NCBI RefSeq assembly: GCF_009674775.1
Contig: NZ_WKKE01000009.1
Span: forward strand, 62,001-126,000
Source: Flavobacterium sp. LC2016-23
Lineage (GTDB): Bacteria; Bacteroidota; Bacteroidia; Flavobacteriales; Flavobacteriaceae
Reading direction: 5' to 3'
Length of the DNA stretch: 64,000 nucleotides
The notes below the pieces were generated by a model. The model worked only from the letters and a program-made list of their open reading frames with translations. It made no database searches and had not been told where the DNA came from. Below are positions 24,264 to 33,292 of the stretch, in pieces (positions within the stretch are counted from its first letter, which is position 1; each line of letters begins with the position of its first letter). The position numbers and the translations under genes are program-made.

Positions 24264-25033
24264 TATTTTTTTACTTTAAATGGATTTTTTAATCCTTTGT
24301 ATTCATCTAGATCTGCTTTTAGGGATCCTACGGCAAGATCTGCTTTTATTCGAACCGGAACTTTGTTGTCGTCGTCTGTTATCCAGATGGTTAAGCTTTC
24401 TTTTTCTTTAAAAACTCTTCCTGTTTGTACCAATGGTTTGAAGACCATTGTAGAAACGGTTCCAAATTTAGTTGTAATATCCTGAAGGCCTATATATTTT
24501 AACTTAAATTTTGTGATTTCTTCATCAAAAAACATATCAATCGTGATCGATTCTCCTGATTTTAGTTTGTCAATATTAGGATGGTTTCTCAAATAATAAA
24601 AAGATGAAACAATATCTTGCACATTGTCTGTAAGAATAATTGTTTTCTCTGTTTTACGTTTGTAATCTTTGACTAAAACCCTGTTTTCGGACGGGTTAAA
24701 AATACCTTCCTGATTTTTGGTATAACCTCCTTCGTCGATTTTTCTAATGTAGCGATACGGATTTCCGTTCTCCTTGTCAAAGTAACTTTCGTATATATCT
24801 TCCACTTTGAAGAAAAATTTTGACATTCCGGTTGTGTAGCCTTTACCCACAGCGTGAAAAACTTTCTTATTGTTTATTGTGGCATCCTTTACTTCAAGAG
24901 TAGCGTAACCGGCATTTACAATTCCGTAATGAATGCGGAATTTAAAATATTCCCCTACGTCAAACGCGTCTTCTTTAAAAGAATCAAAGCTAAATGTAGT
25001 GAGGATTAGTATAGTGAGAATTATTTTTTTCAT
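24263..25033 (-). CDS. DUF3108 periplasmic protein
   Basis: 256 residues with a signal peptide (MKKIILTILILTTFSF) and the DUF3108 pattern: FKFRIHYGIVNAGYATLEV, YESYFDKENGNPYRYIRKIDEGGY and a C-terminal LTIWITDDDNKVPVRIKA. Function of the family is unknown; it is a beta-rich envelope protein. One-base overlap with TDO. Upstream lies a leader-like segment with a terminator hairpin (25098-25130). Confidence 0.85.
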   Translation of the reverse strand: MKKIILTILILTTFSFDSFKEDAFDVGEYFKFRIHYGIVNAGYATLEVKDATINNKKVFHAVGKGYTTGMSKFFFKVEDIYESYFDKENGNPYRYIRKIDEGGYTKNQEGIFNPSENRVLVKDYKRKTEKTIILTDNVQDIVSSFYYLRNHPNIDKLKSGESITIDMFFDEEITKFKLKYIGLQDITTKFGTVSTMVFKPLVQTGRVFKEKESLTIWITDDDNKVPVRIKADLAVGSLKADLDEYKGLKNPFKVKK

Positions 25034-25096
25034 AGGACTATTTTGACAGTTATGTTATAACGATAAAAGCAAATTCTATTCCAAATGTACCAAAAC

Positions 25097-25207
25097 AAAA
25101 AAACTCAGTCAAGGAATGACTGAGTTTTTATGCTATTAACTAACCAAAAAACTATAAATTATGAAATTTATATCAATTCGGAAGGAAACCACCCCTTCCT
25201 GATTTGC
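25097..25207 (-). ncRNA. Candidate small RNA or attenuator leader upstream of DUF3108
   Basis: On the minus strand a full TAnnTTTG box (25213-25220) precedes about 110 bases without an ATG, holding a GGAAGG/CCTTCC hairpin (25180-25185 with 25194-25199) and ending in a strong terminator 64 bases before the DUF3108 start. This is the layout of a stand-alone sRNA or an attenuated leader controlling the DUF3108-TDO-M23 genes. No known Rfam family recognised. Confidence 0.45.
25098..25130 (-). terminator. Terminator/attenuator hairpin
   Basis: A 12-bp perfect stem AAAACTCAGTCA (25100-25111) and TGACTGAGTTTT (25117-25128) with a 5-base loop, and a T run on the minus strand. It lies after hppD and before DUF3108. 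Confidence 0.88.
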
Positions 25208-25212
25208 GAGTG

Positions 25213-25220
25213 CAAAGATA
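25213..25220 (-). promoter_or_regulatory. -7 box for the candidate sRNA/leader
   Basis: Minus strand TATCTTTG, full match to TAnnTTTG; no convincing -33 TTTG at 19 bases. Confidence 0.45.
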
Positions 25221-25329
25221 GATACAAAGTTCAGAAAATAAATAGCAAAAAGTGAGTTTAACATATCATTTGCATAAAAAGCATCGTTTTACAGAGAATT
25301 TTTCTACATAATGTAAAAATAATGCATTT

Positions 25330-26487
25330 TTATAGAGTTCCTCTCAATTCTTGTTCTCTCTCAATTGACTCAAAAAGAGCTTTAAAGTTACCCGCACCGA
25401 ACCCTTTTGCACCCATTCTTTGAATAATTTCGAAGAATAATGTTGGTCTGTCCTGAACCGGCTTTGTAAATATTTGTAATAAGTAACCATCTTCGTCAGC
25501 ATCGACCATGATCGCTAATTTTTCAATTTCATTTAAATCTTCTTTCATCATCTCCATATGAACGCCTAATCTTTCAGGAATTGCCTGATAGTAGGTGTGA
25601 GGCGGAGCGGATAAAAATTCGACACCTCTTGCTTTTAGATCTGAAACGGTTTTGATGATATCATCAGTTGCAATGGCAATGTGCTGAATTCCGGGTCCGC
25701 CATAGAAATCCAAATATTCTTCAATTTGTGATTTTTTCTTGCCTTCTGCCGGTTCATTAATTGGAAATTTGATTCTTCCGTTACCATTAGACATTACCTT
25801 ACTCATCAAAGCTGAATATTCGGTGTTGATTTGTTTGTCATCAAAAGAAAGGAAATTCACAAAACCCATCACGTCTTCGTAGAATTTTACCCAGGTGTTC
25901 ATTTCGTTCCAGCCCACGTTTCCAACCATGTGATCGATATATTTCAATCCTGTTGGTTCCGGATTGTAATCCGATTTCCATTCTTTGTAACCCGGCAGGA
26001 AAACACCGTTGTAGTTTTTTCTTTCGACAAAAATATGAACCGTTTCTCCGTAGGTGTAAATTCCGGAACGAACAACTTCTCCAAATTCATCTGATTCTAC
26101 AGTTGGTTCCATAAAAGAACGGGCACCACGTTTCATGGTTTCTTCATAAGCGCTTCTGGCATCTTCCACCCAAAGTGCTGCCACTTTTACGCCGTCACCG
26201 TGTTTTTTAAGATGCTCGTGAATTGGGGAATCCTGTGTTAACGGTGTGGTCAAAACAATTCTGATTTTGTCCTGCTTCAATACATAAGAGGCTTTGTCTT
26301 TTACCCCGGTTTCTAAACCTGCATAAGCTAATGACTGATATCCGAAAGCGGTTTTGTAATAATGTGCCGATTGTTTTGCATTTCCTACATAGAATTCTAC
26401 ATAGTCTGTTCCTAATAATGGAAGGAAATCCTGTGCTCCTTCAAAGATTTTTTCTAATCCGTATTCTACTGATTTTACTTGTTTCAT
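25330..26487 (-). CDS. hppD: 4-Hydroxyphenylpyruvate dioxygenase
   Basis: Non-haem Fe(II) enzyme turning 4-hydroxyphenylpyruvate into homogentisate, the second step of tyrosine breakdown. I start at the ATG at 26487 (385 residues); the TTG at 26505 is inside a spacer repeat. Two VOC-fold halves are visible; YIDHMVGNV and GIQHIAIATDDI carry the iron-ligand histidines, and the C-terminal FFEIIQRMGAKGFGAGNFKALFE holds the ligand Glu and closing helix. The homogentisate dioxygenase gene lies two genes upstream, so the pair forms the core of the homogentisate route. Confidence 0.96.
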   Translation of the reverse strand: MKQVKSVEYGLEKIFEGAQDFLPLLGTDYVEFYVGNAKQSAHYYKTAFGYQSLAYAGLETGVKDKASYVLKQDKIRIVLTTPLTQDSPIHEHLKKHGDGVKVAALWVEDARSAYEETMKRGARSFMEPTVESDEFGEVVRSGIYTYGETVHIFVERKNYNGVFLPGYKEWKSDYNPEPTGLKYIDHMVGNVGWNEMNTWVKFYEDVMGFVNFLSFDDKQINTEYSALMSKVMSNGNGRIKFPINEPAEGKKKSQIEEYLDFYGGPGIQHIAIATDDIIKTVSDLKARGVEFLSAPPHTYYQAIPERLGVHMEMMKEDLNEIEKLAIMVDADEDGYLLQIFTKPVQDRPTLFFEIIQRMGAKGFGAGNFKALFESIEREQELRGTL

Positions 26488-26574
26488 AATTAGATAATTT
26501 GACAATGAGAAAATGAGATAATTTTGAAATGTTTTAATTGGATCAATTTTCTAATTGACACATTTTCTAATTTT
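26488..26574. repeat. AT-rich TTAGATAATT/TTTTCTAATT spacer repeat, copy 1
   Basis: Units like AATTAGATAATTTGACAATG and TTTTCTAATTTTCTAATT recur here, at 26939-27115 and at 28277-28372, that is, around every gene of the hppD-hmgA group. They give foldable spacers of about 90-170 bases. Confidence 0.6.
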
Positions 26575-26937
26575 CTAATTCCTCATTTTAGATGTTGATA
26601 TTATTTTATTTAAAATTTTTAAAATTTCTGATAATTCATGTAATAAATCTTTGCAGGCTGGATAGCTTTTGTGAGCGTCGCATAGAAACAACCAATATTC
26701 TGTTTCGTCTGCTTCTTTAATTGCAATTTTTAATTTATGAATAAAATCGGCTTTACTTTCTGCGTTTTGGGATTCTTTTGAATTTGCACCAATTGACGTT
26801 CCGCTTTTTAATAATTGATTTGCAATTACAAACTTTTTTTGTTCTTGTAGATTACTTGTGTAGTCAATTATATTTAATGCAAAGTTGAACGTTTTTATTA
26901 AAAGAGCATTGTCTTTGTATTTTTCGTTGAAAGTCAT
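26575..26937 (-). CDS. Four-helix bundle protein (S23/IVP type)
   Basis: 120-residue helical protein of the family first found encoded in 23S rRNA intervening sequences and now known as free-standing genes. Marks: ANQLLKSGTSIGANSKESQNA and the conserved FIHKLKIAIKEADETEYWL helix, then a C-terminal helix LSEILKILNKII. Function is unknown; homologues form pentamers. It sits between hmgA and hppD, with its own promoter box at 26991-26998 and repeat spacers on both sides, so it may be an independent insertion into the pathway cluster. Confidence 0.9.
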   Translation of the reverse strand: MTFNEKYKDNALLIKTFNFALNIIDYTSNLQEQKKFVIANQLLKSGTSIGANSKESQNAESKADFIHKLKIAIKEADETEYWLFLCDAHKSYPACKDLLHELSEILKILNKIISTSKMRN

Positions 26938-26938
26938 G

Positions 26939-27115
26939 TTTTAATTTGATAATTAGAAAATGTGTTAATGAGATAATTTATTATACCTGTCAAAGATAAT
27001 AATTTGTAGTCTAAGGACTACTTTTTAATCTCGTTAGAAATTGTCTAATTATCGATTACCACATTTTCTAACTGATAAATTATCTAATTATCAAATTGGC
27101 ACATTGACTAATTCT
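26939..27115. repeat. AT-rich TTAGATAATT/TTTTCTAATT spacer repeat, copy 2
   Basis: Same units as copy 1 (ATAATTAGAAAATGTGTTAATG and its near complement CATTTTCTAACTGATAAATT), again able to fold. It also contains the candidate promoter of the four-helix protein. Confidence 0.6.
26991..26998 (-). promoter_or_regulatory. -7 box for the four-helix bundle gene
   Basis: Minus strand TATCTTTG, full TAnnTTTG match, 54 bases before the ATG. Confidence 0.5.
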
Positions 27116-28276
27116 TTACTCCTCCGTCCAGGATTTGTAATACTGTCCATCATCTAACCCCATGGCCTCTTCCGTAACCATAAGTGGCCTGAAAGTATCC
27201 ACCATAACGGCTAATTCCTGAGTTTCTTTATGACCAATACTGCGTTCCATGGCACCGGGTGCAGGACCATGCGGAATTCCTTTTGGGTGTAAGGTAATAT
27301 GTCCCTGTTCGATATTGTTACGGCTCATAAAATCACCATCAACATAATACAGCACTTCGTCTGAATCAATGTTGCTGTGATTATAAGGCGCCGGAATCGC
27401 TTTTGGATGATAATCGTAAAGTCTTGGGCAGAATGAACAAACGACAAAAGTTGCCGTTTCAAAAGTCTGGTGTACCGGCGGCGGTTGGTGTACGCGTCCG
27501 GTTATAGGTTCGAAGTTATGAATCGAGAATCCGTACGGGAAATTGTAGCCGTCCCAGCCCACAACATCAAAAGGATGTGTGGCGTAAACGACTTCGTGAA
27601 TCATTCCTTCTTTTTTGATTTTAATTAAAAAATCACCTTTTTCGTCATGTGTTTCCAATTCGTTTGGCAGAATAAAATCGCGTTCGCAAAAGGGCGAATG
27701 TTCTAAATGCTGGCCCGATTGGTTTTTGTAACGTTTCGGCGTGTAAAAAGGAGAATACGATTCAACATAGAAGAGTCTGTTTTCTGCTGTTTCAAATTCG
27801 ATCTGGTAGATAATTCCTCTCGGAATAATCAGGTAATCACCATATTCAAAAGGAATGTTGCCCAGCATGGTGCGTAATTTTCCTTTTCCTTTATGAATGA
27901 AAAGCATTTCATCAGCATCGGCATTTTTGTAGAAATAATTCCGAAGCGATTCTTTAGGTGCGGCTAAACCAATAATACAGTCTTTGTTGACCATCATTGC
28001 TTTCCGGCTGTCTAAAAAGTCATTCTCCGGTTTTAGTTCAAAACCTTTGAATAATAATGATTTTATGTTTTTTCCGATTGCGATTTTAGGTTCAACCGAA
28101 TAGGAGTTTATAATTTCCTTAACCTGCGTAGGTCTGTGAACATGATAGGACAATGAAGAATGTCCGTGAAAACCTTCGGTTCCAAATAATTGTTCGTAGT
28201 AAAAACCTCCGTTTGGTTTTTCGAACTGAGTGTGTCTTTTTTGAGGAAAATCTCCAAGTTTATGATATAATGGCAT
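27116..28276 (-). CDS. hmgA: Homogentisate 1,2-dioxygenase
   Basis: Fe(II) cupin-like enzyme cleaving homogentisate to maleylacetoacetate. Diagnostic stretches: GFHGHSSLSYHVHRPTQV near the N terminus, NFPYGFSIHNFEPITGRVHQPPPVHQTF, and the C-terminal HPKGIPHGPAPGAMERSIG with iron-binding His. 386 residues matches the shorter Bacteroidota form. Likely partner of hppD; loss of it would be expected to cause brown pyomelanin. Confidence 0.95.
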   Translation of the reverse strand: MPLYHKLGDFPQKRHTQFEKPNGGFYYEQLFGTEGFHGHSSLSYHVHRPTQVKEIINSYSVEPKIAIGKNIKSLLFKGFELKPENDFLDSRKAMMVNKDCIIGLAAPKESLRNYFYKNADADEMLFIHKGKGKLRTMLGNIPFEYGDYLIIPRGIIYQIEFETAENRLFYVESYSPFYTPKRYKNQSGQHLEHSPFCERDFILPNELETHDEKGDFLIKIKKEGMIHEVVYATHPFDVVGWDGYNFPYGFSIHNFEPITGRVHQPPPVHQTFETATFVVCSFCPRLYDYHPKAIPAPYNHSNIDSDEVLYYVDGDFMSRNNIEQGHITLHPKGIPHGPAPGAMERSIGHKETQELAVMVDTFRPLMVTEEAMGLDDGQYYKSWTEE

Positions 28277-28372
28277 GGCTTTTCAATTAGATAATTTATA
28301 AATTAGATAATTAGAAAATGTAAATTGTGAACAGATAATCAGCTCATTTTCTAAGTTGGCTAATTATTCAAT
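28277..28372. repeat. AT-rich TTAGATAATT spacer repeat, copy 3
   Basis: Starts with TTAGATAATTTATAAATTAGATAATTAGAAAATG-like tandem units directly upstream of hmgA, followed by a partial complement (CATTTTCTAAGTTGG). Same family as 26488-26574 and 26939-27115. No -7 box was found for hmgA in it. Confidence 0.6.
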
Positions 28373-28487
28373 TCGATAGCATTACTCCGGGTTTCTCTTC
28401 ATGAGAAATTGAAGATACTCCAATAAACCTGTCCATTTTGTTTTCATTATAACAAATGTCGTAATTTTTATTGATTTAAATTACAAA

Positions 28488-30776
28488 TTAAAATAAAAAT
28501 CCGATACTAAACCAGGTAAAACTTTTTGACATTTCCGGAGACCAGGAATGTTTTACCTCAATTGGGCCAATAATGGTTTCCAGTCCGTAACCTACGGCAT
28601 ATCCCGAATATTTAGGCATTGAGATCCAGTCTACCGTGGTAAAAATGTCTTCACCCAGATTGGCATAATTGGCCGATATATTGACGTGATTTTTTTTAAA
28701 AATTTCGTAATCCAGCGTAACGTCGGATTTAATGTAGCTGTTTCCGGCAATACTTAAAAAGTCGTATCCGTAAAAATAATTAAAGTTGTTTATTTTGCTG
28801 TAACCATAACCTCCAAGTATAAAATTAAAAAACGGAACGCTGTCGCTGCCAATATTAAATCCGGCATCGGCTCCAATTTTGAATGTTGCTCTTCTAAAAA
28901 GTTTGTTTGCAAATGCAATTTCTGCCTTTGCGACTGAGAAAGGCTTAAATTGTTTCGTGTAATCCGACGAAGCCAGATAGGTTTGTAAACTGGATGAAAA
29001 ATACAATCCTGAACGGGGGAAACTTTTGCTGTCGAAGGAATCGTATTTTAAATAACCAAAAACGCTCAGATAACTGCTTCTTTCAATAATGTTCTCTGCA
29101 TCGGAAAGAGTTGGAGAATCTATTTTTAAGAATTTGTATTCCAGACCGCCGCCCATAAGAAACTTTTGTACAAAAATGGTCTGGAAATAGGCCTGATTAG
29201 TCAAATCCAAAAAGTCAACATTAATCATGTTTACATTTTCAGTATCGAAATTACTGATGTTGGTCGTAACATTGCGGTTAAACTGACTTAATTTGGACTG
29301 AAACCCGAAGCTGATATTGAAACCATTTTCTATATAATAATTGAAATCGTATCTGAAATTATCTCCTAAAATGATGTCAAGAGAGGTAATGTCATTTTTT
29401 AAGAAAGTTTTTTTGTGGGTAAGGTTTAATAAAATTCCGCTTTTGTAAAGCCCGTCATAATGCAATCCGAGTTTTAAAAAAGTCTGTGTCGGATTTTCCT
29501 GTAACACAAGGTCTAAGTTATCCTGATTACCATCAGGCTGCAGGCAATAGGATATCGTGCTAAAGTTTTGCGTAGCATTCAGATTGTTTATTCCGGTTTT
29601 GAGATCCTCATAAGTTATGGTGCTTCCGGGTTTAAAACGAAGTTTACCACGAATATATTCACGGGTATAATTATCTAAGGGATCGCTGTTGATTTTTTTA
29701 ATCTCAATGGTATCCGTGCTTACTTTTAGCTTTGGTTTTTTATAAAAATGCTCTTCATCTGTCAATGATTTGATTTTTTCATAAACAGCAAAAGCAGCTT
29801 CTTCTCCTTTTCGGATTATTTCTTCCCCTTTGTCAAATGAAATGACGCCATAATCCCGAATGTCCGGTTTTATATAAACATCAGTATCTTTTATCTTGCT
29901 TTTCATTTTGTCAATCGACTGCATATTGGTGATCTGTACCAGTATTCGGGTAGCATTTTTAAGTCCCTTTCGATTTAATAAATCGTCCTGTACATCGACA
30001 CCAATTATAATATCGGCACCCAGATTTCTGACTTCTTTTATCGGATAATTGTTTACAACCCCTCCGTCGACCAGTAATTTTCCGTCAATTTCTACCGGAG
30101 TAAACAACGACGGAAAAGCGGCACTTGCCATCATGGCCTGAACGAGATTACCTTTGTTCAGTAAAACTTCTTCGCCTGTTTCTATATTGGTTCCGATACA
30201 TAAAAACGGAGTTGGTAATTTATTAAAATCACGAACATGACGCACATTTCGGGTCAGGCTGCTCAATAAATTGTAATTGTACATTCCTTTTGAAAGGGCT
30301 TCCGGAATCCCAACTCTGAAATTACTGAAAGGCAAAACGATAGCATATAACTCATCATTTTTTTTGCCATAAAAGTTTTTCGAGGAACGCGGAATGTAAT
30401 CGTTTATTAATTCGTCAAAATTGGTTTTTTTAAAAATAGAATCAATCTGTGAAGCATTGTAACCGGAAGCGTAAAGTCCGCCGATAACAGATCCCATGCT
30501 GGTTCCGCCGATATAGTCAATTTTGATTCCGGCTTCTTCCAAAACTTTCAGAACCCCAATATGAGCAAATCCTTTGGCGCCTCCGCCACTTAGAACCAAA
30601 CCAATTTTTGGCCTTCTTACACTGTCTTGTTTTTTATCTTGGGAAAAAGAATTTAGGGAGAATAGTATAGCAAATAGTACAACGTATGCGTTTACGCCCC
30701 AGGTGGAAATAGAAAACTTGGAGAGAAAAAATCCTTTTGATTGTATATCTTTAAAGGACAGCTGGATAAGGCTCAT
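28488..30776 (-). CDS. Patatin-like phospholipase fused to an outer-membrane beta-barrel
   Basis: 762 residues, resembling type Vd autotransporters such as PlpD. After a signal segment (VVLFAILFSLNSFS) comes a patatin domain: oxyanion loop GGGAKG at 64-69, nucleophile S93 in GTSMG at 91-95, and the DGG of the Ser-Asp dyad in LLVDGGVVNNYP. A POTRA-like linker (around 370-425) leads into a barrel with many alternating strands ending in WFSIGFLF. Predicted lipid-acting esterase displayed on or released from the outer membrane. Third gene after uvrC and the small secreted protein. Confidence 0.92.
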   Translation of the reverse strand: MSLIQLSFKDIQSKGFFLSKFSISTWGVNAYVVLFAILFSLNSFSQDKKQDSVRRPKIGLVLSGGGAKGFAHIGVLKVLEEAGIKIDYIGGTSMGSVIGGLYASGYNASQIDSIFKKTNFDELINDYIPRSSKNFYGKKNDELYAIVLPFSNFRVGIPEALSKGMYNYNLLSSLTRNVRHVRDFNKLPTPFLCIGTNIETGEEVLLNKGNLVQAMMASAAFPSLFTPVEIDGKLLVDGGVVNNYPIKEVRNLGADIIIGVDVQDDLLNRKGLKNATRILVQITNMQSIDKMKSKIKDTDVYIKPDIRDYGVISFDKGEEIIRKGEEAAFAVYEKIKSLTDEEHFYKKPKLKVSTDTIEIKKINSDPLDNYTREYIRGKLRFKPGSTITYEDLKTGINNLNATQNFSTISYCLQPDGNQDNLDLVLQENPTQTFLKLGLHYDGLYKSGILLNLTHKKTFLKNDITSLDIILGDNFRYDFNYYIENGFNISFGFQSKLSQFNRNVTTNISNFDTENVNMINVDFLDLTNQAYFQTIFVQKFLMGGGLEYKFLKIDSPTLSDAENIIERSSYLSVFGYLKYDSFDSKSFPRSGLYFSSSLQTYLASSDYTKQFKPFSVAKAEIAFANKLFRRATFKIGADAGFNIGSDSVPFFNFILGGYGYSKINNFNYFYGYDFLSIAGNSYIKSDVTLDYEIFKKNHVNISANYANLGEDIFTTVDWISMPKYSGYAVGYGLETIIGPIEVKHSWSPEMSKSFTWFSIGFLF

Positions 30777-30851
30777 AGAATTAGCTGGTTTGTTCTGTAA
30801 AAGTCGGAAATATTATTGAACTTTTCAGGTCAATTTTGTTTTTTAATAACA

Positions 30852-31352
30852 TTATTTCTTCGTTAATATCAGATTTTGGTTTTTGTCGAATTTCCAGTTA
30901 TCGGTGTGCCATTTTGCTCCGCCCCGACAGCTGGATTGAAATGTTTTTCTTTTTTTATTTACTCGTACATCACAAAATTCATCGCATTCCGGATTGGAGT
31001 TCAAAGGGATTTTTAATTTTTTGAATTGTTTATTTAAAGGGTTGTAAATAAATATTTGATATATCGTGTAAACGCCCATTCCGTCATCTGTTCTATAGAC
31101 AGCAAAATCGGTATAACCATCAAAATTGTAATCTTCTGTTACCAAATGCATCTCTTTATCGGTGATGGATGTTTCGATAGCATCTATACTTTGCGTTTTA
31201 TTATTTTTAGAATTAGTGATTTCTAATTTTTCAAAAGCATGGACCGCATTAATTTTGATTTGGATATTGTCTTTCTGCTGAAATGCAATGTTCTTCTGAC
31301 TGTAACAATGACAGGAAAAGAATGTTATAAGGCTTATACAGAATATTCTCAT
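30852..31352 (-). CDS. Small secreted protein with an FG-GAP-like Ca-binding repeat
   Basis: 166 residues with a signal peptide (MRIFCISLITFFSCHCYS; the Cys residues could also be a lipobox). The middle LVTEDYNFDGYTDFAVY is a D-x-N-x-D calcium loop as in FG-GAP/XAC2610-type proteins. Four Cys lie in the C-terminal part (ECDEFCD and SSCRGG). Function unknown. It begins 4 bases after the uvrC stop, so it is cotranscribed with it. Confidence 0.75.
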   Translation of the reverse strand: MRIFCISLITFFSCHCYSQKNIAFQQKDNIQIKINAVHAFEKLEITNSKNNKTQSIDAIETSITDKEMHLVTEDYNFDGYTDFAVYRTDDGMGVYTIYQIFIYNPLNKQFKKLKIPLNSNPECDEFCDVRVNKKRKTFQSSCRGGAKWHTDNWKFDKNQNLILTKK

Positions 31353-31356
31353 CGGA

Positions 31357-33156
31357 TCAGGATTGATTATTATTGTAAAAGGACATAATTTTTTTTGCTT
31401 TGGATGGGCCTACAACATCTGCTATTTCTTTTTCTGAGGCTAACTTTAATCGCTTCACACTTTTGAAATGTTGTATTAAGGTAAGCATCGTTTTTTCGCC
31501 AATTCCGGGAATGCCTTCCACAGAAGAGTTGAGCGCTGCTTTGCTGCGTTTGTCGCGATGAAAAGTAATACCAAATCGGTGCGCTTCATTTCGCAACTGC
31601 TGGATTACTTTTAAGGTTTCCGATTTTTTATCGAGATATAACGGAATCGAATCTCCGGGGTAAAATAACTCTTCCAGACGTTTTGCAATTCCGATGATGG
31701 CAATTTTGCCACGCAATCCCAGTTCGTCGATACTTTTTAAGGCAGCAGATAATTGTCCTTTTCCACCGTCAATAATGATAAGCTGCGGTAAAGGTTCCTT
31801 TTCGTCTAATAACCGTTTGTAGCGGCGATAAACGATTTCGGTCATCGAAGCAAAATCGTCAGGGCCTTCCACTGTTTTCACATTAAAATGGCGGTAATCT
31901 TTTTTGCTGGCTTTTCCGTCTTTAAAAACAACACAGGCTGCCACAGGATTGGTTCCCTGAATGTTAGAGTTATCAAAACATTCTATATGACGCGGCTCAA
32001 CCGGCAATCGCAAATCTTTTTGCATTTGCGCCATAATACGATTGGTATGGCGATCGGGATCTACGATCTGCAATTGTTTGAGTTGTTCTATTCGGTAAAA
32101 TTTTGCGTTTCGAATGGATAAGTCCAATATCTGTTTTTTGTCCCCAAGCTGCGGAACCGTTGTTTTGATATTTTCTCCCAGATCAATTTCAAAAGGAACA
32201 ATAATTTCTTTTGACAATAGATGAAAGCGTTCGCGAAGTTCTATTATCGCAAGTTCCAGTAATTCCTCGTCACTTTCGTCCAGTTTTTTCTTTATTTCTA
32301 AAGTGTGTGAACGAATAATCGATCCGTGTGAAATCTGTAGAAAGTTGACATAGGCCGCGCTTTCATCCGATACAATCGAAAAGACGTCAATATTGGTAAT
32401 TTTTGGATTTACAATAGTGGATCTCGACTGATAATTTTCGAGGACTTCAATCTTTTCTTTTATTTTCTGGGCCTCTTCAAAATGTAAATCCTGAGCATAT
32501 TTATTCATTAAACGTTTGAAGTCTTTCATGCTTTCCCTGAAGTTTCCTTTCAGGATTTCGCGGATAGCATCGACTTGTTTCTGATACTCTTCCAGGGATT
32601 CCAAACCTTCGCACGGCCCTTTGCAATTCCCGATATGATATTCAAGGCAAACTTTAAATTTTCCTGAATTGATATTGGATTGGCTTAAGTCGTAATTGCA
32701 GGTACGAAGCGGATACAATTCTTTAATTAAATCCAGAATAGTATGCACGGTTTTAAAACTGGTATAAGGACCGAAGTATTCCGAGCCGTCTTTGACCATT
32801 CTTCGTGTCGAAAATATTCTTGAAAAAGGTTCTCTTTTAATACAGATCCAGGGATAACTTTTGTCGTCACGCAATAATACATTATAGCGCGGCTGCAACG
32901 TTTTGATTAAGTTATTTTCTAATAAAAGGGCATCGCTTTCAGTAGGAACGACAATGTGTTTTATCGTTACGATTTTCTTAACCAGTACGTTGGTTTTTGC
33001 TGTATCATGAATTTTATTAAAATAAGAAGAAACCCTTTTTTTTAAGTTTTTTGCCTTTCCGACATACAATATTTTATCGTCTTTATCATAATATTGATAC
33101 ACCCCGGGATTGTCGGGCAAGGTTTGAATTTGGAGTTCTAAAGACGGTTTTGACAT
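31357..33156 (-). CDS. uvrC: Excinuclease ABC subunit C
   Basis: Makes both incisions around bulky DNA lesions in nucleotide excision repair with UvrA and UvrB. The start is the ATG at 33156 (599 residues). The GIY-YIG nuclease is at the N terminus (GVYQYYD and ILYVGKAKNLKKR), a UvrB-binding UVR motif at about 200-235 (EEAQKIKEKIEVLENYQ), the RNase H-like nuclease with ECFDNSNIQG and IIDGGKGQL, and a C-terminal helix-hairpin-helix (GIPGIGEKT). First gene of uvrC-small protein-patatin; its -7 box is at 33240-33247. Confidence 0.98.
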   Translation of the reverse strand: MSKPSLELQIQTLPDNPGVYQYYDKDDKILYVGKAKNLKKRVSSYFNKIHDTAKTNVLVKKIVTIKHIVVPTESDALLLENNLIKTLQPRYNVLLRDDKSYPWICIKREPFSRIFSTRRMVKDGSEYFGPYTSFKTVHTILDLIKELYPLRTCNYDLSQSNINSGKFKVCLEYHIGNCKGPCEGLESLEEYQKQVDAIREILKGNFRESMKDFKRLMNKYAQDLHFEEAQKIKEKIEVLENYQSRSTIVNPKITNIDVFSIVSDESAAYVNFLQISHGSIIRSHTLEIKKKLDESDEELLELAIIELRERFHLLSKEIIVPFEIDLGENIKTTVPQLGDKKQILDLSIRNAKFYRIEQLKQLQIVDPDRHTNRIMAQMQKDLRLPVEPRHIECFDNSNIQGTNPVAACVVFKDGKASKKDYRHFNVKTVEGPDDFASMTEIVYRRYKRLLDEKEPLPQLIIIDGGKGQLSAALKSIDELGLRGKIAIIGIAKRLEELFYPGDSIPLYLDKKSETLKVIQQLRNEAHRFGITFHRDKRSKAALNSSVEGIPGIGEKTMLTLIQHFKSVKRLKLASEKEIADVVGPSKAKKIMSFYNNNQS

Positions 33157-33239
33157 TCTGTTTTGTTTCTGAAGAGACTGAAAAAGCTTTTTCAAAAACG
33201 ATTCTGATTTTGATAATAAGCTTAACAGTGATTTAGTTT

Positions 33240-33247
33240 CAAATTTA
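33240..33247 (-). promoter_or_regulatory. -7 box of uvrC
   Basis: Minus strand TAAATTTG matches TAnnTTTG; it is 84 bases before the ATG, giving a longer leader than most genes here. Confidence 0.45.
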
Positions 33248-33292
33248 CGAAATCAAAAGAATAATTTCTATATTTAGATTTTATAATTCTAT

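Noticed and set aside
25161..25202. 13-codon plus-strand ORF as a leader peptide
   Set aside because: No plus-strand promoter or downstream plus-strand gene; the region is better read as the minus-strand RNA.
26488..26505. TTG start extending HppD by six residues
   Set aside because: The extension lies in a recurrent spacer repeat and the ATG at 26487 matches family length.
33157..33195. TTG-started extension of UvrC
   Set aside because: The ATG at 33156 gives the normal N terminus directly before the GIY-YIG domain.
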